Assembly: GCA_021604605.1 (NCBI GenBank)
Contig: BQJH01000028.1
Coordinates: 1 to 17,534, forward strand
Origin: Hyphococcus sp.
GTDB taxonomy: Bacteria; Pseudomonadota; Alphaproteobacteria; Caulobacterales; Parvularculaceae
Direction of reading: 5' to 3'
DNA: 17,534 bases
The position numbers were made by a program, and so were the translations under genes. Below, piece after piece: positions 7,749-16,471 of this stretch; the first letter of the stretch is position 1; each line of letters begins with the position of its first letter. The notes under the pieces are model-generated. The model was given only the letters and a program-made list of their open reading frames with translations, did not search any database and was not told where the DNA came from.

Positions 7749-7776
7749 GATCGCGCCTGTCTTAATAGCCCTTGGG

Positions 7777-8580
7777 CTAGTCTAAAATTTCAACAACACC
7801 CGTTGGGCTACGTGTATAAAGCGCCATATTGGCTTCCACAGCTTTACGCAAGGCAAAATTTGTAGGGCCGGAAAGCGACGCCATCGCTGTGACGCCATAG
7901 CGGGCTGCTTTCTCAACCAGCTCATAAGAACAACGGCTAGTTAACAACACAAAACCTGTTTTTGGGTCTGTTTGCGCCAGCATCAGCGCCCCGAGTAATT
8001 TATCGAGAGCATTGTGGCGGCCAACATCTTCCCGCAACTGCTTGATGGCCCCGTCAAACCCAACCCAGGCCGCTGCATGCACACTTCGCGTCCGTTGATT
8101 GATCGGCTGTTGCGCCGACAAGTGTAAAAATGCCTTTTCAATCACTTTGGGATCAAGCGAGGCTTTAACATCGCTCACCTTTGGCAAGGCAATGAAAAAT
8201 TCATCAGCATTTTCAAGCCCACACACACCACAGCCCGCATTGCCCGGCAGATTGCGCCGTCTTTGGCGTAGCTCAAACCATTCCAGGCGCTCTTGTGTGA
8301 GTTGTACTCGCAAATCGACGCCGCGATCACTGTTTATGATATCGAGGGACAAAATATCGTCTGACTGTTCGATGATGCGCTCGGTCAACGAAAAACCGAC
8401 GACATAATCCGCAATGTCTTGCGGCGTCGCTAACATCACCGCGTAGTTGCGACGATTGTAAACAAAGGCAACGGGCGCCTCTTCCGGCGCGCGCCAGGTA
8501 TTCGAAGATCCATCAACGGAACCGACGTTGATTTCACGATCGACAGGGGGCAGCGCGCCAATGACGTTCACCGGGAACAT
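7777..8580 (-). CDS. fdhD: Formate dehydrogenase accessory sulfurtransferase FdhD
   Basis: A 267-residue cytoplasmic protein of the FdhD family, which passes sulfur from a cysteine desulfurase to the molybdenum bis-MGD cofactor before it enters formate dehydrogenase. The diagnostic NAGCGVCG motif places the sulfur-carrying cysteines at 117 and 120. The family motifs EEAPVAFVYN (33-42), GFSLTERII (62-70) and, toward the C-terminus, REDVGRHNALDKLLG and TSRCSYELVEKAA are all present, so the protein appears complete. It starts 5 bases after the fdsA stop, in the same operon, which is the expected place for the dedicated maturation factor (called FdsC in the Cupriavidus fds operon). Confidence 0.96.
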   Translation of the reverse strand: MFPVNVIGALPPVDREINVGSVDGSSNTWRAPEEAPVAFVYNRRNYAVMLATPQDIADYVVGFSLTERIIEQSDDILSLDIINSDRGVDLRVQLTQERLEWFELRQRRRNLPGNAGCGVCGLENADEFFIALPKVSDVKASLDPKVIEKAFLHLSAQQPINQRTRSVHAAAWVGFDGAIKQLREDVGRHNALDKLLGALMLAQTDPKTGFVLLTSRCSYELVEKAARYGVTAMASLSGPTNFALRKAVEANMALYTRSPTGVVEILD

Positions 8581-8585
8581 GTGCG

Positions 8586-11426
8586 CTACTCGGCCGGAAC
8601 TTTATCGATTTTGCGGTAGCCGGGCGTTTCTTCAGCATAGGCATTTTGCCAATCAGATTTATGATTGGCGGGCGTCACTTCAACAGCCGTCACTTTATAT
8701 TCCGGGCAATCCGTCGCCCAGTCAGATAGTTCGGTGGTCACGATATTGGCGCCAGTCTCCGGGTGATGGAATGTTGTATAGACGACGCCCGGCTGCATGC
8801 GTTCAGAAATTTGCGCGCGCACGGATGTCTCGCCCTTGCGCGAGCGGATCGACACCCATTGCCCTTCGCGAATACCACGCATTTCAGCGTCCGATGGATG
8901 GATTTCCAGAACATCTTCTTCCCACCAATCGACATTGTTTGTGCGGCGGGTCTGAGCGCCGACATTATACTGGCTCAAGATGCGTCCCGTGGTGAGGATC
9001 AACGGGAATTTACGGTTGGTCTTTTCTTCCGTCGGCACATATTCGGTGACTTTAAAGGCGCCCTTGCCGCGCACGAACCCGTCGACATGCATAATCGGCG
9101 TTCCATCCGGCGCCGCATCATTACAGGGCCATTGAACACTGCCACTTTCATCGAGCATTTTGAAAGAGACGTTTTTGAAGGTCGGCGTCAGCGCCGCGAT
9201 TTCATCCATGATGTCTGAGGCAGACTGGTGACCCATCTCAAAACCAAGCGCACGGGCGAGGTCCTGGGTGATTTCCCATTCTTCTTTGCCGACTTGTGAC
9301 TTCATCACCGGACGAACGCGGTTTATGCGTCGCTCGGCATTGATAAAGGTTCCGTCTTTTTCAAGGAATGAAGTACCCGGCAAAAACACATGGGCGAAGC
9401 GCGCGGTCTCATTCAAGAACAAATCCTGCACAATTAAAATATCAAGCGCTTTGAGCGCCGCTTCTACATGATGTGTGTTTGGGTCAGACTGGGCGACGTC
9501 TTCGCCTTGGATATACATGCCCTTATAGGCTCCAGCGCACGCCTCATCGAACATGTTCGGAATACGATAGCCAGGCACGCCATCAAGGGTAACACCCCAG
9601 GCCTCTTCAAATGTTGCGCGTACAGCATCGTCGCTTACCGGGCGGTACCCGGGCAATTCGTGCGGAAACGAACCCATATCGCACGAGCCCTGAACATTAT
9701 TCTGACCGCGCAGCGGGTTCACGCCAACGCCGCGCCGACCAATATTGCCCGTCGCCATGGCAAGGTTCGCCATCCCCATGACCATGGTTGAGCCCTGACT
9801 GTGTTCGGTGACGCCGAGCCCATAATAGATCGCCGAGTTTTTGCTGGTCGCATAAAGCCGGGCGGCGGCGCGAATTTCTTCCGCCGGCACGCCCGTAATT
9901 TTTGCGACATTTTCCGGCGCATTAACCGGATCGGCAATGAACGTCTTCCATTCGTTGAATGTTTCAAGGTCGCTACGGTCTTGAATAAACGCCTCGTCAA
10001 TCAACCCTTCGGTCACCGCTACATGAGAGAACGCATTGATCAGCGCCACATTGGTGCCCGGCAATAACGGCAGATGAAACGCCGCCTCAATATGGGGCGA
10101 GCGCACAAGGTCAATCGCACGCGGGTCGGCAACGATCAGCTTTGCGCCTTCGCGCAGACGGCGTTTCATTTGTGAAGCAAAGACCGGATGCGCGTCGGTC
10201 GGGTTAGCGCCAATCACGATAATCGTATCGGCCTCCATAACGCTGTCAAAATCCTGCGTCCCAGCGGAGGTCCCGTAAGTCTGGTTGAGCCCATAGCCCG
10301 TTGGCGAGTGACAAACCCGCGCGCAAGTATCGACATTGTTATTCCCGAAGGCCGCGCGCACCAATTTTTGAACCAGCCAAACTTCTTCTGATGTGCAGCG
10401 CGATGAGGTAATCCCGCCGACAGCTTTAACGCCATAATCGGCTTGCGCCTTCTTGATCCGCTCAGCGGCAAAGCCAATCGCTTCTTCCCAACTCACTTCC
10501 CGCCAAGGGTCGGTGATTTTTTCGCGGATCATCGGCTTGGTGATGCGCTCCTTATGAGTTGCGTAACCAAAGGCAAACCGCCCTTTCACACAGGAGTGAC
10601 CGTGGTTGGCTTTGCCATCCTTGAAGGGGACCATCCGAATGACCTGATCACCTTTCAACTCTGCTTTGAACGAACATCCCACGCCGCAATAGGCGCACGT
10701 GGTTAAAACGGTGCGATCAGGCACGCCATGATCGATGACCGATTTTTCCTGAAGCGTCGCGGTCGGACAAGCCTGAACGCAAGCGCCGCAGGACACACAT
10801 TCAGAATCGAAAAAATCCTCACCCATAGAAGCGGCGACACGGCTGTCAAATCCCCGCCCCTCAATCGTCAGCGCGAGTGTGCCTTGCACTTCGTCACAAG
10901 CACGCACGCAACGCGAGCAAACAATGCACTTTGATGGGTCATAGGTGAAATATGGATTGCTCTCGTCTTTTTCTGCGACTGTATGATTCTCGCCGTCATA
11001 CCCATAGCGCACCTCGCGCAGACCAACCGCGCCAGCCATATCCTGCAACTCACAATCGCCATTGTCTGAACAGGTCAAACAATCAAGCGGGTGGTCGGAA
11101 ATATAAAGCTCCATCACCCCACGGCGCAGCTTCGCAAGCTTTTCTGTCTGAGTACTGATTTTCATGCCGTCTTCAACCAGCGACGTGCAGGAGGCTGGCG
11201 TCCCCTTGCGCCCATCGATCTCGACAATGCAAAGCCGGCATGAACCGAAAGCTTTCAGGGAATCAGTCGCGCAAAGTTTGGGGATTGAAAGCCCGGCTTC
11301 GACCGCTGCGCGCATCACCGAAGTTCCTGCGGGTACAGTAATTTCATGACCGTCAATTTCAGCGGTCACCATCGTGTCAGATTTTACCGCTGGCGTGCCA
11401 AAATCTTTTTCAACTAAAATGCCCAT
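8586..11426 (-). CDS. fdsA: NAD-dependent formate dehydrogenase, molybdenum catalytic alpha subunit
   Basis: A 946-residue subunit oxidising formate to CO2 at a molybdenum bis-MGD centre, typical length for FdsA-type enzymes. Cofactor ligands are visible in order: an N-terminal [2Fe-2S] domain (C52, C63, C66, C80), the NuoG-like His-Cys3 [4Fe-4S] site (H112, C116, C119, C125), two ferredoxin-type [4Fe-4S] clusters (C167/170/173/177 and C210/213/216/220), and the catalytic-domain [4Fe-4S] site (C244, C247, C251, C279). The active site reads CARVCHSPTGYGL with Cys372-His373, so this is a cysteine enzyme, not a selenocysteine one. The C-terminal molybdopterin-binding domain contains TTGRILSQYNVGAQTRRTN. 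The gene follows fdsB by 21 bases with an AGGAAG ribosome site. The cytoplasmic complex passes electrons through FdsB to NAD+. Confidence 0.97.
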   Translation of the reverse strand: MGILVEKDFGTPAVKSDTMVTAEIDGHEITVPAGTSVMRAAVEAGLSIPKLCATDSLKAFGSCRLCIVEIDGRKGTPASCTSLVEDGMKISTQTEKLAKLRRGVMELYISDHPLDCLTCSDNGDCELQDMAGAVGLREVRYGYDGENHTVAEKDESNPYFTYDPSKCIVCSRCVRACDEVQGTLALTIEGRGFDSRVAASMGEDFFDSECVSCGACVQACPTATLQEKSVIDHGVPDRTVLTTCAYCGVGCSFKAELKGDQVIRMVPFKDGKANHGHSCVKGRFAFGYATHKERITKPMIREKITDPWREVSWEEAIGFAAERIKKAQADYGVKAVGGITSSRCTSEEVWLVQKLVRAAFGNNNVDTCARVCHSPTGYGLNQTYGTSAGTQDFDSVMEADTIIVIGANPTDAHPVFASQMKRRLREGAKLIVADPRAIDLVRSPHIEAAFHLPLLPGTNVALINAFSHVAVTEGLIDEAFIQDRSDLETFNEWKTFIADPVNAPENVAKITGVPAEEIRAAARLYATSKNSAIYYGLGVTEHSQGSTMVMGMANLAMATGNIGRRGVGVNPLRGQNNVQGSCDMGSFPHELPGYRPVSDDAVRATFEEAWGVTLDGVPGYRIPNMFDEACAGAYKGMYIQGEDVAQSDPNTHHVEAALKALDILIVQDLFLNETARFAHVFLPGTSFLEKDGTFINAERRINRVRPVMKSQVGKEEWEITQDLARALGFEMGHQSASDIMDEIAALTPTFKNVSFKMLDESGSVQWPCNDAAPDGTPIMHVDGFVRGKGAFKVTEYVPTEEKTNRKFPLILTTGRILSQYNVGAQTRRTNNVDWWEEDVLEIHPSDAEMRGIREGQWVSIRSRKGETSVRAQISERMQPGVVYTTFHHPETGANIVTTELSDWATDCPEYKVTAVEVTPANHKSDWQNAYAEETPGYRKIDKVPAE

Positions 11427-11447
11427 GTCACTTCCTTACTGACGAAC

Positions 11448-12998
11448 TCAACTTACGCCTTTTGCCCGCCAAAAATCTTCTGGAAAATGCTTTACGGCGC
11501 TTTGCACCGGCATGGGGGTCAAGCCGCCCATGGCGCAAAGGGATGCGTCGGTCATCAGATCGCATAAATCATCGAGGATCTGTAAATTATCGACGCGATC
11601 TTCGCCCGCGATAATTTTATCAAGTGTTTCTTTGCCGCGCGTCGCGCCAATCCGGCAAGGCGTACATTTCCCGCAGGATTCGATTTCGCAAAACTCCATC
11701 GCAAAACGCGCCTGTCTCGCCATATCGACACTATCGTTGAATACGACAATACCGCCATGGCCGAGCATGGCCCCTGATTGCGCCAGCGTTTCATAATCCA
11801 TCGCCACATCAAAACCGCTAACGGGAATATAGGCGCCCAAAGGCCCGCCTGCTTGCACGGTGCGGATTGACTTGCCCGTATGCGTACCGCCGCCAAAGCC
11901 GTTGACCAGTTCGTCAAGTGTGACGCCAAAGGCTTTCTCAACCAACCCACCGCGCGCAATATCGCCAGCCAATTGAAAGGCTTGCGTCCCGCGCGATCGG
12001 CCCATGCCGAAATTTTTGTAATGGGCGGCGCCCTTGGTGAGAATATCTGTGACGGCGGCAAGGGTCAGGACATTATTGACGATGGTTGGCTTGCCGAACA
12101 AACCACTGATCGCGGGGATCGGCGGCTTTACTTTCACCTGCCCACGCTTGCCCTCAAGACTTTCGAGCATGGAGGATTCTTCGCCGCAAATATAAGCCCC
12201 GGCGCCCATGCGAAGGTGCAAGTTAAAGCGCGGCGACCCGTCCTCGTTCCTGCCCGACAGGCCCGCCTCTTCCCAAAGCGCAATCGCCTTGCGTAATGTC
12301 GACGCCGCATGCGGATATTCCGACCGCAGATAAATGTAGCCTTCGGAAGCGCCAACCGCGAGAGCGGCGATAACCATACCCTCAATGAGACAAAAAGGAT
12401 CGCCCTCCATCAGCATGCGATCCGCAAAGGTGCCGCTGTCGCCTTCGTCAGCATTGCAGCAGATATATTTTTGGTCGGCGTTTTGTTCCGCCGCTGTCTT
12501 CCATTTGATCCCCGTCGGAAAACCGGCGCCGCCGCGCCCTCGTAATCCTGACTCCGTCACTTGCGCGACAATATCCGCCCGGTTCATCTTGAGTGCGTTA
12601 CCCAATCCTTTGAGCCCGCCATGGGCTTCGTAAGCTTTGAGATCGAGCGGATCGATGACGCCGCAACGGGCGAAAGTCAGTCGTTCCTGTTTTGCGAAAT
12701 AGGGAATTTGCTCCGTCAGCCCATAACCAAGCGTATGCTTACCACCTTCATGAAATTTGGCCTCGAAAAGTTCCGCCACATCACCTGGGGCAACAGGCCC
12801 ATAGGCAACGCGCCCTTTTGATGTTTGCACCTCCACCAAAGGCTCCAGCCAGAGCATGCCGCGCGAACCATTGCGTACAATGTCAATCTCAATATTACGG
12901 CTTTGCGCTTCCTGAAAAATTGCATCGGCAACCTCGTCGGCGCCAACCGAAAGTGCAGCCGCATCACAAGGAACAAATATTTTAATCGCGTCCGCCAT
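11448..12998 (-). CDS. fdsB: NAD-dependent formate dehydrogenase, beta (NuoF-like, FMN/NAD-binding) subunit
   Basis: A 516-residue diaphorase subunit that accepts electrons from FdsA and reduces NAD+. The first roughly 100 residues are the thioredoxin-like domain fused to NuoF in FdsB-type proteins. Next come the FMN/NAD-binding glycine loop GLRGRGGAGFP (151-161), NADEGDSGTFADR (182-194), and ICGEESSMLESLEGKRG (270-286). The [4Fe-4S] ligands are C442, C445 and C448 in ESCGKCTPCRIG plus C488. All are intact. The start codon immediately follows the fdsG stop (TAA then ATG, no gap), indicating tight co-translation. The absence of other complex I genes around it, and the adjacent FdsA with a CHSPTG active site, identify it as a formate dehydrogenase rather than NADH:quinone oxidoreductase subunit. 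Confidence 0.95.
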   Translation of the reverse strand: MADAIKIFVPCDAAALSVGADEVADAIFQEAQSRNIEIDIVRNGSRGMLWLEPLVEVQTSKGRVAYGPVAPGDVAELFEAKFHEGGKHTLGYGLTEQIPYFAKQERLTFARCGVIDPLDLKAYEAHGGLKGLGNALKMNRADIVAQVTESGLRGRGGAGFPTGIKWKTAAEQNADQKYICCNADEGDSGTFADRMLMEGDPFCLIEGMVIAALAVGASEGYIYLRSEYPHAASTLRKAIALWEEAGLSGRNEDGSPRFNLHLRMGAGAYICGEESSMLESLEGKRGQVKVKPPIPAISGLFGKPTIVNNVLTLAAVTDILTKGAAHYKNFGMGRSRGTQAFQLAGDIARGGLVEKAFGVTLDELVNGFGGGTHTGKSIRTVQAGGPLGAYIPVSGFDVAMDYETLAQSGAMLGHGGIVVFNDSVDMARQARFAMEFCEIESCGKCTPCRIGATRGKETLDKIIAGEDRVDNLQILDDLCDLMTDASLCAMGGLTPMPVQSAVKHFPEDFWRAKGVS

Positions 12999-13484
12999 TT
13001 ATGAAGGGGCTCCCATAAGTTTGGCGATTAGTACATCAAGGCGCTCCGGCGTCATCCGGCCAATGAGCTTGCCATCAATCATAGCAGCAGGCCCGAGCGC
13101 GCAGTTACCCAGACAGTATACTGCGGAAAGACCAATTTTGTTATCCGCGGTCTTCTCACCCGTCGCAACATCCAGCTTTTTTTCTGCATGGGCGGCAAGC
13201 GCTTCTGACCCAACCGCCTGACAGGCTTCCGCCCGGCAAAGCTGGATCTGATGTTGTGCTGGCTCTTCGCGCCGATAGTCATGATAAAAACTCACGACCC
13301 CATGAATGTCCGCACGAGAAATATTAAGTGCATCAGCGATCGTCACCAGCGCTTCATCACTCAAATGGCCATCAGCCTTTTGCGTCTCATGGAGAATTTC
13401 GAGCAGCGCATCAGGCCGGTCATTATGGGCGCGGCAAACCTCTCGCGCGCCCTCATGATGCAAATTGTTGATTAACGCAGTCAT
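12999..13484 (-). CDS. fdsG: NAD-dependent formate dehydrogenase, gamma (NuoE-like, [2Fe-2S]) subunit
   Basis: A 161-residue thioredoxin-fold [2Fe-2S] protein of the NuoE/FdsG type. An N-terminal helical bundle (about residues 1-70, including the conserved HGVVSFYHDY at 61-70) precedes the cluster domain with ligands C83 and C88 (CRAEAC) and C124 and C128 (CLGNC). It completes the electron-transfer module with FdsB. It is the first gene of the minus-strand operon fdsG-fdsB-fdsA-fdhD-MFS, so the operon promoter should lie between its start and folD. The ATG is preceded by a GAGATGATAAG stretch that is a modest ribosome site. Confidence 0.94.
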   Translation of the reverse strand: MTALINNLHHEGAREVCRAHNDRPDALLEILHETQKADGHLSDEALVTIADALNISRADIHGVVSFYHDYRREEPAQHQIQLCRAEACQAVGSEALAAHAEKKLDVATGEKTADNKIGLSAVYCLGNCALGPAAMIDGKLIGRMTPERLDVLIAKLMGAPS

Positions 13485-13847
13485 CGCTTATCATCTCATA
13501 ACTAGCACCAAGTAAATACCCACAAGGGGCTCAAAAACCAATCAATTTTACCTAGTACATTGTTGCGTATGTCTTTGGCTTTGCTAGCATTTAGCATACT
13601 GCAGCCCGTCACGATAGTTTGCGGCGTCTCATTTGTGAAACCCATGGCGCAGCCCTTCCATGCGGCCAAGAACTTGGCGCCATCGAATTCAATCCCATGG
13701 CCTCCCCGATGCCTGTCTTCAGTCACATCGGCGATTGTATTTGCTATTTTTGACTAACTAGTCAGCCAGCATCAATAGTCGTATTAAGCCGGTAACAAAC
13801 ATGAGTTAGCGCGCTGCATCACCAAATTAAGAAGGGAAGAAAGCCCA
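13485..13847. promoter_or_regulatory. Divergent regulatory region between fds operon and folD
   Basis: A 363-base spacer between divergently transcribed fdsG and folD. It must contain both promoters. A near-perfect palindrome is at 13751-13764, and a weaker TGCTA-5-TAGCA dyad at 13582-13596. Overlapping short open frames occur on both strands (13560-13757 plus; 13502-13726 minus); neither encodes a protein I recognise, so I do not call genes. The folD leader carries a purine-rich AAGAAGGGAAGAAAG stretch ending about 5 bases before the ATG. Confidence 0.5.
13751..13764. promoter_or_regulatory. Operator-like palindrome, TetR-family geometry
   Basis: TGACTA-AC-TAGTCA has perfect 6-base arms around a 2-base centre, and the flanking base makes TTGACTA on the left. 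The arrangement is the same as the RutR-type operator TTGACCA-NN-TGGTCAA, typical of TetR-family dimers. It lies 84 bases before the folD start and about 270 bases before the fdsG start, so it more likely controls folD, or both genes. The cognate regulator is not in the window. Confidence 0.45.
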
Positions 13848-14747
13848 ATGAGCGAAGCGAAGATCATCGACGGCAAAGCAATCGCCTCTGATTTAACTGA
13901 CAAGCTTGCCGAACGCACAAAAGATTTTGTGGCCAAATCCGGCGCAGCGCCCTGCCTCGCCGTGGTGTTGGTCGGCGACGACCCGGCGAGCGCTGTCTAT
14001 GTACGCAACAAAGGCAAGACAGCAGAAAAGGTTGGCTTTACATCCATTCAGAAAACACTGCCGGCTGACACACCGGAAGATGAACTCGTTTCCATTATTG
14101 AAACATTGAACACTGACCCCAGTGTCAACGGCATTCTTGTGCAACTTCCCCTGCCCGGCCATATAGATGAAGCCAAGATCATTGATTTGATTGCGCCGGA
14201 AAAGGACGTAGACGGATTTCACCCCATTAATGTCGGGCGGCTGGGCGCTGGCAACTTTGATCGCGCCCTGATCCCGTGCACCCCCGCAGGATCAATCATT
14301 CTCGCTAAGTCCGCCTTAGGGGATAATCTATCTGGCCAGAATGCTGTCATCATTGGCCGGTCAAATATCGTCGGTAAACCGGTTGCCCAATTGCTGTTGG
14401 CGGAGAACTGCACTGTCACTATCGCTCATAGCCGCACAAAGGATCTCGAAGATGTTGTGCGCGGCGCAGATATTGTTGTCGCGGCGGTTGGACGCCCGGA
14501 AATGGTTAAAGGCGGCTGGATAAAACCCGGCGCAACAATCATTGACGTCGGCATCAACCGTGTTGACGCACCCGAAAAAGGTGAAGGCAAAACAAAACTT
14601 GTTGGCGATGTTGACTTCAGCGAAGCATCAAAGATCGCCGGGGCAATCACACCGGTCCCTGGCGGGGTTGGACCAATGACGATTGCCTTGTTGATGCAGA
14701 ACACATTAACGGCGGCTGAACGACAATGGGGGCAATCGCAAGGATAA
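13848..14747 (+). CDS. folD: Bifunctional methylene-THF dehydrogenase / methenyl-THF cyclohydrolase
   Basis: A 299-residue cytoplasmic enzyme interconverting 5,10-methylene-THF, 5,10-methenyl-THF and 10-formyl-THF with NADP+ as the usual cofactor. Family signatures are present: VGDDPASAVYVRNKGK (42-57) with the catalytic lysine at about K55, LVQLPLP (98-103 region), DGFHPIN, PCTPAG (143-148), the dinucleotide-binding GRSNIVGKP (170-178), and the C-terminal TPVPGGVGPMTIALL. The length is about ten residues above the E. coli protein, which is normal. The ATG at 13848 follows a purine-rich leader. It is divergent from the fds operon and supplies the substrate of Fhs, so the neighbourhood makes functional sense. 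Its 3' end converges on the aldehyde dehydrogenase gene with a 55-base gap and no obvious terminator. Confidence 0.97.
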   Translation: MSEAKIIDGKAIASDLTDKLAERTKDFVAKSGAAPCLAVVLVGDDPASAVYVRNKGKTAEKVGFTSIQKTLPADTPEDELVSIIETLNTDPSVNGILVQLPLPGHIDEAKIIDLIAPEKDVDGFHPINVGRLGAGNFDRALIPCTPAGSIILAKSALGDNLSGQNAVIIGRSNIVGKPVAQLLLAENCTVTIAHSRTKDLEDVVRGADIVVAAVGRPEMVKGGWIKPGATIIDVGINRVDAPEKGEGKTKLVGDVDFSEASKIAGAITPVPGGVGPMTIALLMQNTLTAAERQWGQSQG

Positions 14748-14802
14748 TCGCGCCACACATAAAAAAGTTACCGGGGCGGCATAAGCAACAATATCTGCAA
14801 GG

Positions 14803-16257
14803 CTAGCGGAGCTTTATTGCGATGTTTTTAGTCTGCACATAATTCAACAGGGCTTCACGCCCCTTTTCTCGTCCGTAGCCGGACTTTCCATAACCGCCAA
14901 AAGGCGTTTCAACACCGCCCGCAAACCACTCATTGACAAAAACCTGCCCGGCGCGAAACCGCTTGGCTGCATGAGTGGCCCGGTCGATATCCTTCGTAAA
15001 AACACCCCCGACAAGACCGTAAGGCGTGCCGTTTGCGATGGACACAGCCTCATCATCTGATGTGAATTTCAACACCGAAAGCACGGGCCCAAAGACTTCC
15101 TCATTGGCCACGGCCATGTCAGGCGTCACATTAGTCAGAACAGTCGGCTCCAGAAAATAACCCGGTTGGTTCATTTTCCGCCCGCCTGTTGCTGTGACGG
15201 CGCCAACGCGCTCAGCTTCACCACACATAGCGGCGGCACGATCGCGTTGTTTTTCCGAGACCATGGCGCCCATATTGGGCCCGGCTTCAGTGCGCTCAAT
15301 GCCCGGCCCGACCGACATGCTTTTGGCAAGACCAACAACCCGCTCTACCACCTCATCATGAATACTTTCATGGACAATGGCGCGCGACATCGCAGAACAA
15401 ACCTGACCGGCATTAAAATAAATGCCCCAGCGAACATTGCTGATAAAATTATCTAAATCAGCATCGGCATGCACAATTGCTGCAGACTTTCCACCAAGTT
15501 CCAGCACGCACGGCACAACATTCTTCGCCACCGCACTGGCAATCGCAATACCGGTTGGCACAGACCCCGTGAAGACGATCTGATTGACATCAGGGTGAGC
15601 CGACAACGCGGCGCCCGCAACCGCACCCTCACCACAAAGAATGTTGATGGCGCCATCGGGAAACCCTGCATACTCTCCCGCCTTGGCAAAAAAGTAATTC
15701 GACAACGGATCGAGCTCAGGCGTTTTGATGACACATGCATTGCCTGTAGTGAGCGCGACGGAAATTCCTCTTGCGGTCATTTCCAATGGAAAATTCCAGG
15801 GAATAATCTGGGCGGAAACGCCATAAGGCTCATAAGTTGTAAAATCGAAATACCCTGCCCCCAGCGGGATAGACCGACCTTCCAGCGTTTCGGCCTGATT
15901 ACCGTAATATTCAAAATAGCGCGCCGCGCCCTCAACTTCCTTGCGGGCTTCCCAAAGGGTTTTGCCGCTTTCCAGCGTCAGGATAGGCGCAATCTCGTCG
16001 ATATTGGCGAGCAGATAGTCACCCATCTTTTTGACCATACGGCCACGCTCGACCGGGCGCATGTCAAAAAGCGAACCGTTTTGATGACACCGCTTGGCGG
16101 CGGTCACCGCGCGATCAATATCGCCCGCATCGGCGCAAGCATGTTCTGCAAGACGCTCACCGGTTCCGGGATCATCAACTGCAATGCGTCCTGCACCGCC
16201 ATCGACAAACTTACCATCGATATAATTTTGCCAATAAGACTTTACATCAGCCGTCAT
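14803..16257 (-). CDS. NAD(P)-dependent aldehyde dehydrogenase
   Basis: A 484-residue aldehyde dehydrogenase superfamily enzyme, oxidising an aldehyde to the carboxylate. Catalytic residues are all visible: N155 in IIPWNFP (151-157), the glutamate E253 in LELGGKS (252-258), and the nucleophile C287 in FNAGQVCSA (281-289). VIKTPE (176-181) places the usual lysine and glutamate of the cofactor site, and FTGS (229-232) is the dinucleotide-binding loop. It resembles the betaine-aldehyde / generic class rather than the CoA-acylating or formaldehyde-specific ones, but the substrate cannot be read from sequence. Its position beside one-carbon genes allows a role with methylated-compound-derived aldehydes; this is only context. 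An AAGGGG ribosome site stands 8 bases before the ATG. Confidence 0.93.
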   Translation of the reverse strand: MTADVKSYWQNYIDGKFVDGGAGRIAVDDPGTGERLAEHACADAGDIDRAVTAAKRCHQNGSLFDMRPVERGRMVKKMGDYLLANIDEIAPILTLESGKTLWEARKEVEGAARYFEYYGNQAETLEGRSIPLGAGYFDFTTYEPYGVSAQIIPWNFPLEMTARGISVALTTGNACVIKTPELDPLSNYFFAKAGEYAGFPDGAINILCGEGAVAGAALSAHPDVNQIVFTGSVPTGIAIASAVAKNVVPCVLELGGKSAAIVHADADLDNFISNVRWGIYFNAGQVCSAMSRAIVHESIHDEVVERVVGLAKSMSVGPGIERTEAGPNMGAMVSEKQRDRAAAMCGEAERVGAVTATGGRKMNQPGYFLEPTVLTNVTPDMAVANEEVFGPVLSVLKFTSDDEAVSIANGTPYGLVGGVFTKDIDRATHAAKRFRAGQVFVNEWFAGGVETPFGGYGKSGYGREKGREALLNYVQTKNIAIKLR

Positions 16258-16471
16258 CGAGGACGCCCCTTAACTGTTAAAACTTTTTGGCTGAAGCCGT
16301 TATGATCGAACCTGCCTCTGCCAGCACTTCCTGTTTTGCGCGAATTTACAGGAAAATTCCAGACTTAATACGGAAATGGCGCCTGACATCAAAGACAGCC
16401 CGCCACTCATAAAACTGTCGTCAAGCACAGATAGTCAAGCGCTCAATAGAGAGTGTGAGACCGCGCTTCTG

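Noticed and set aside
10290..10330. Possible selenocysteine at the formate dehydrogenase active site
   Set aside because: The active-site codon reads as cysteine (CARVCHSPTG) and no in-frame TGA is present.
8586..13484. Respiratory complex I (nuoEFG) identity for the three subunit genes
   Set aside because: The large subunit has the formate dehydrogenase active site VCHSPTG with molybdenum-cofactor domains, and fdhD follows; no other nuo genes are present.
13502..13757. Overlapping 65- and 74-codon frames on opposite strands in the fds/folD spacer
   Set aside because: Neither shows a recognisable domain, a good ribosome site or coding-like composition, and they lie in a region that must contain two promoters. 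The minus frame contains TIADVTE, which recalls TetR helix-turn-helix proteins, but the rest does not fit.
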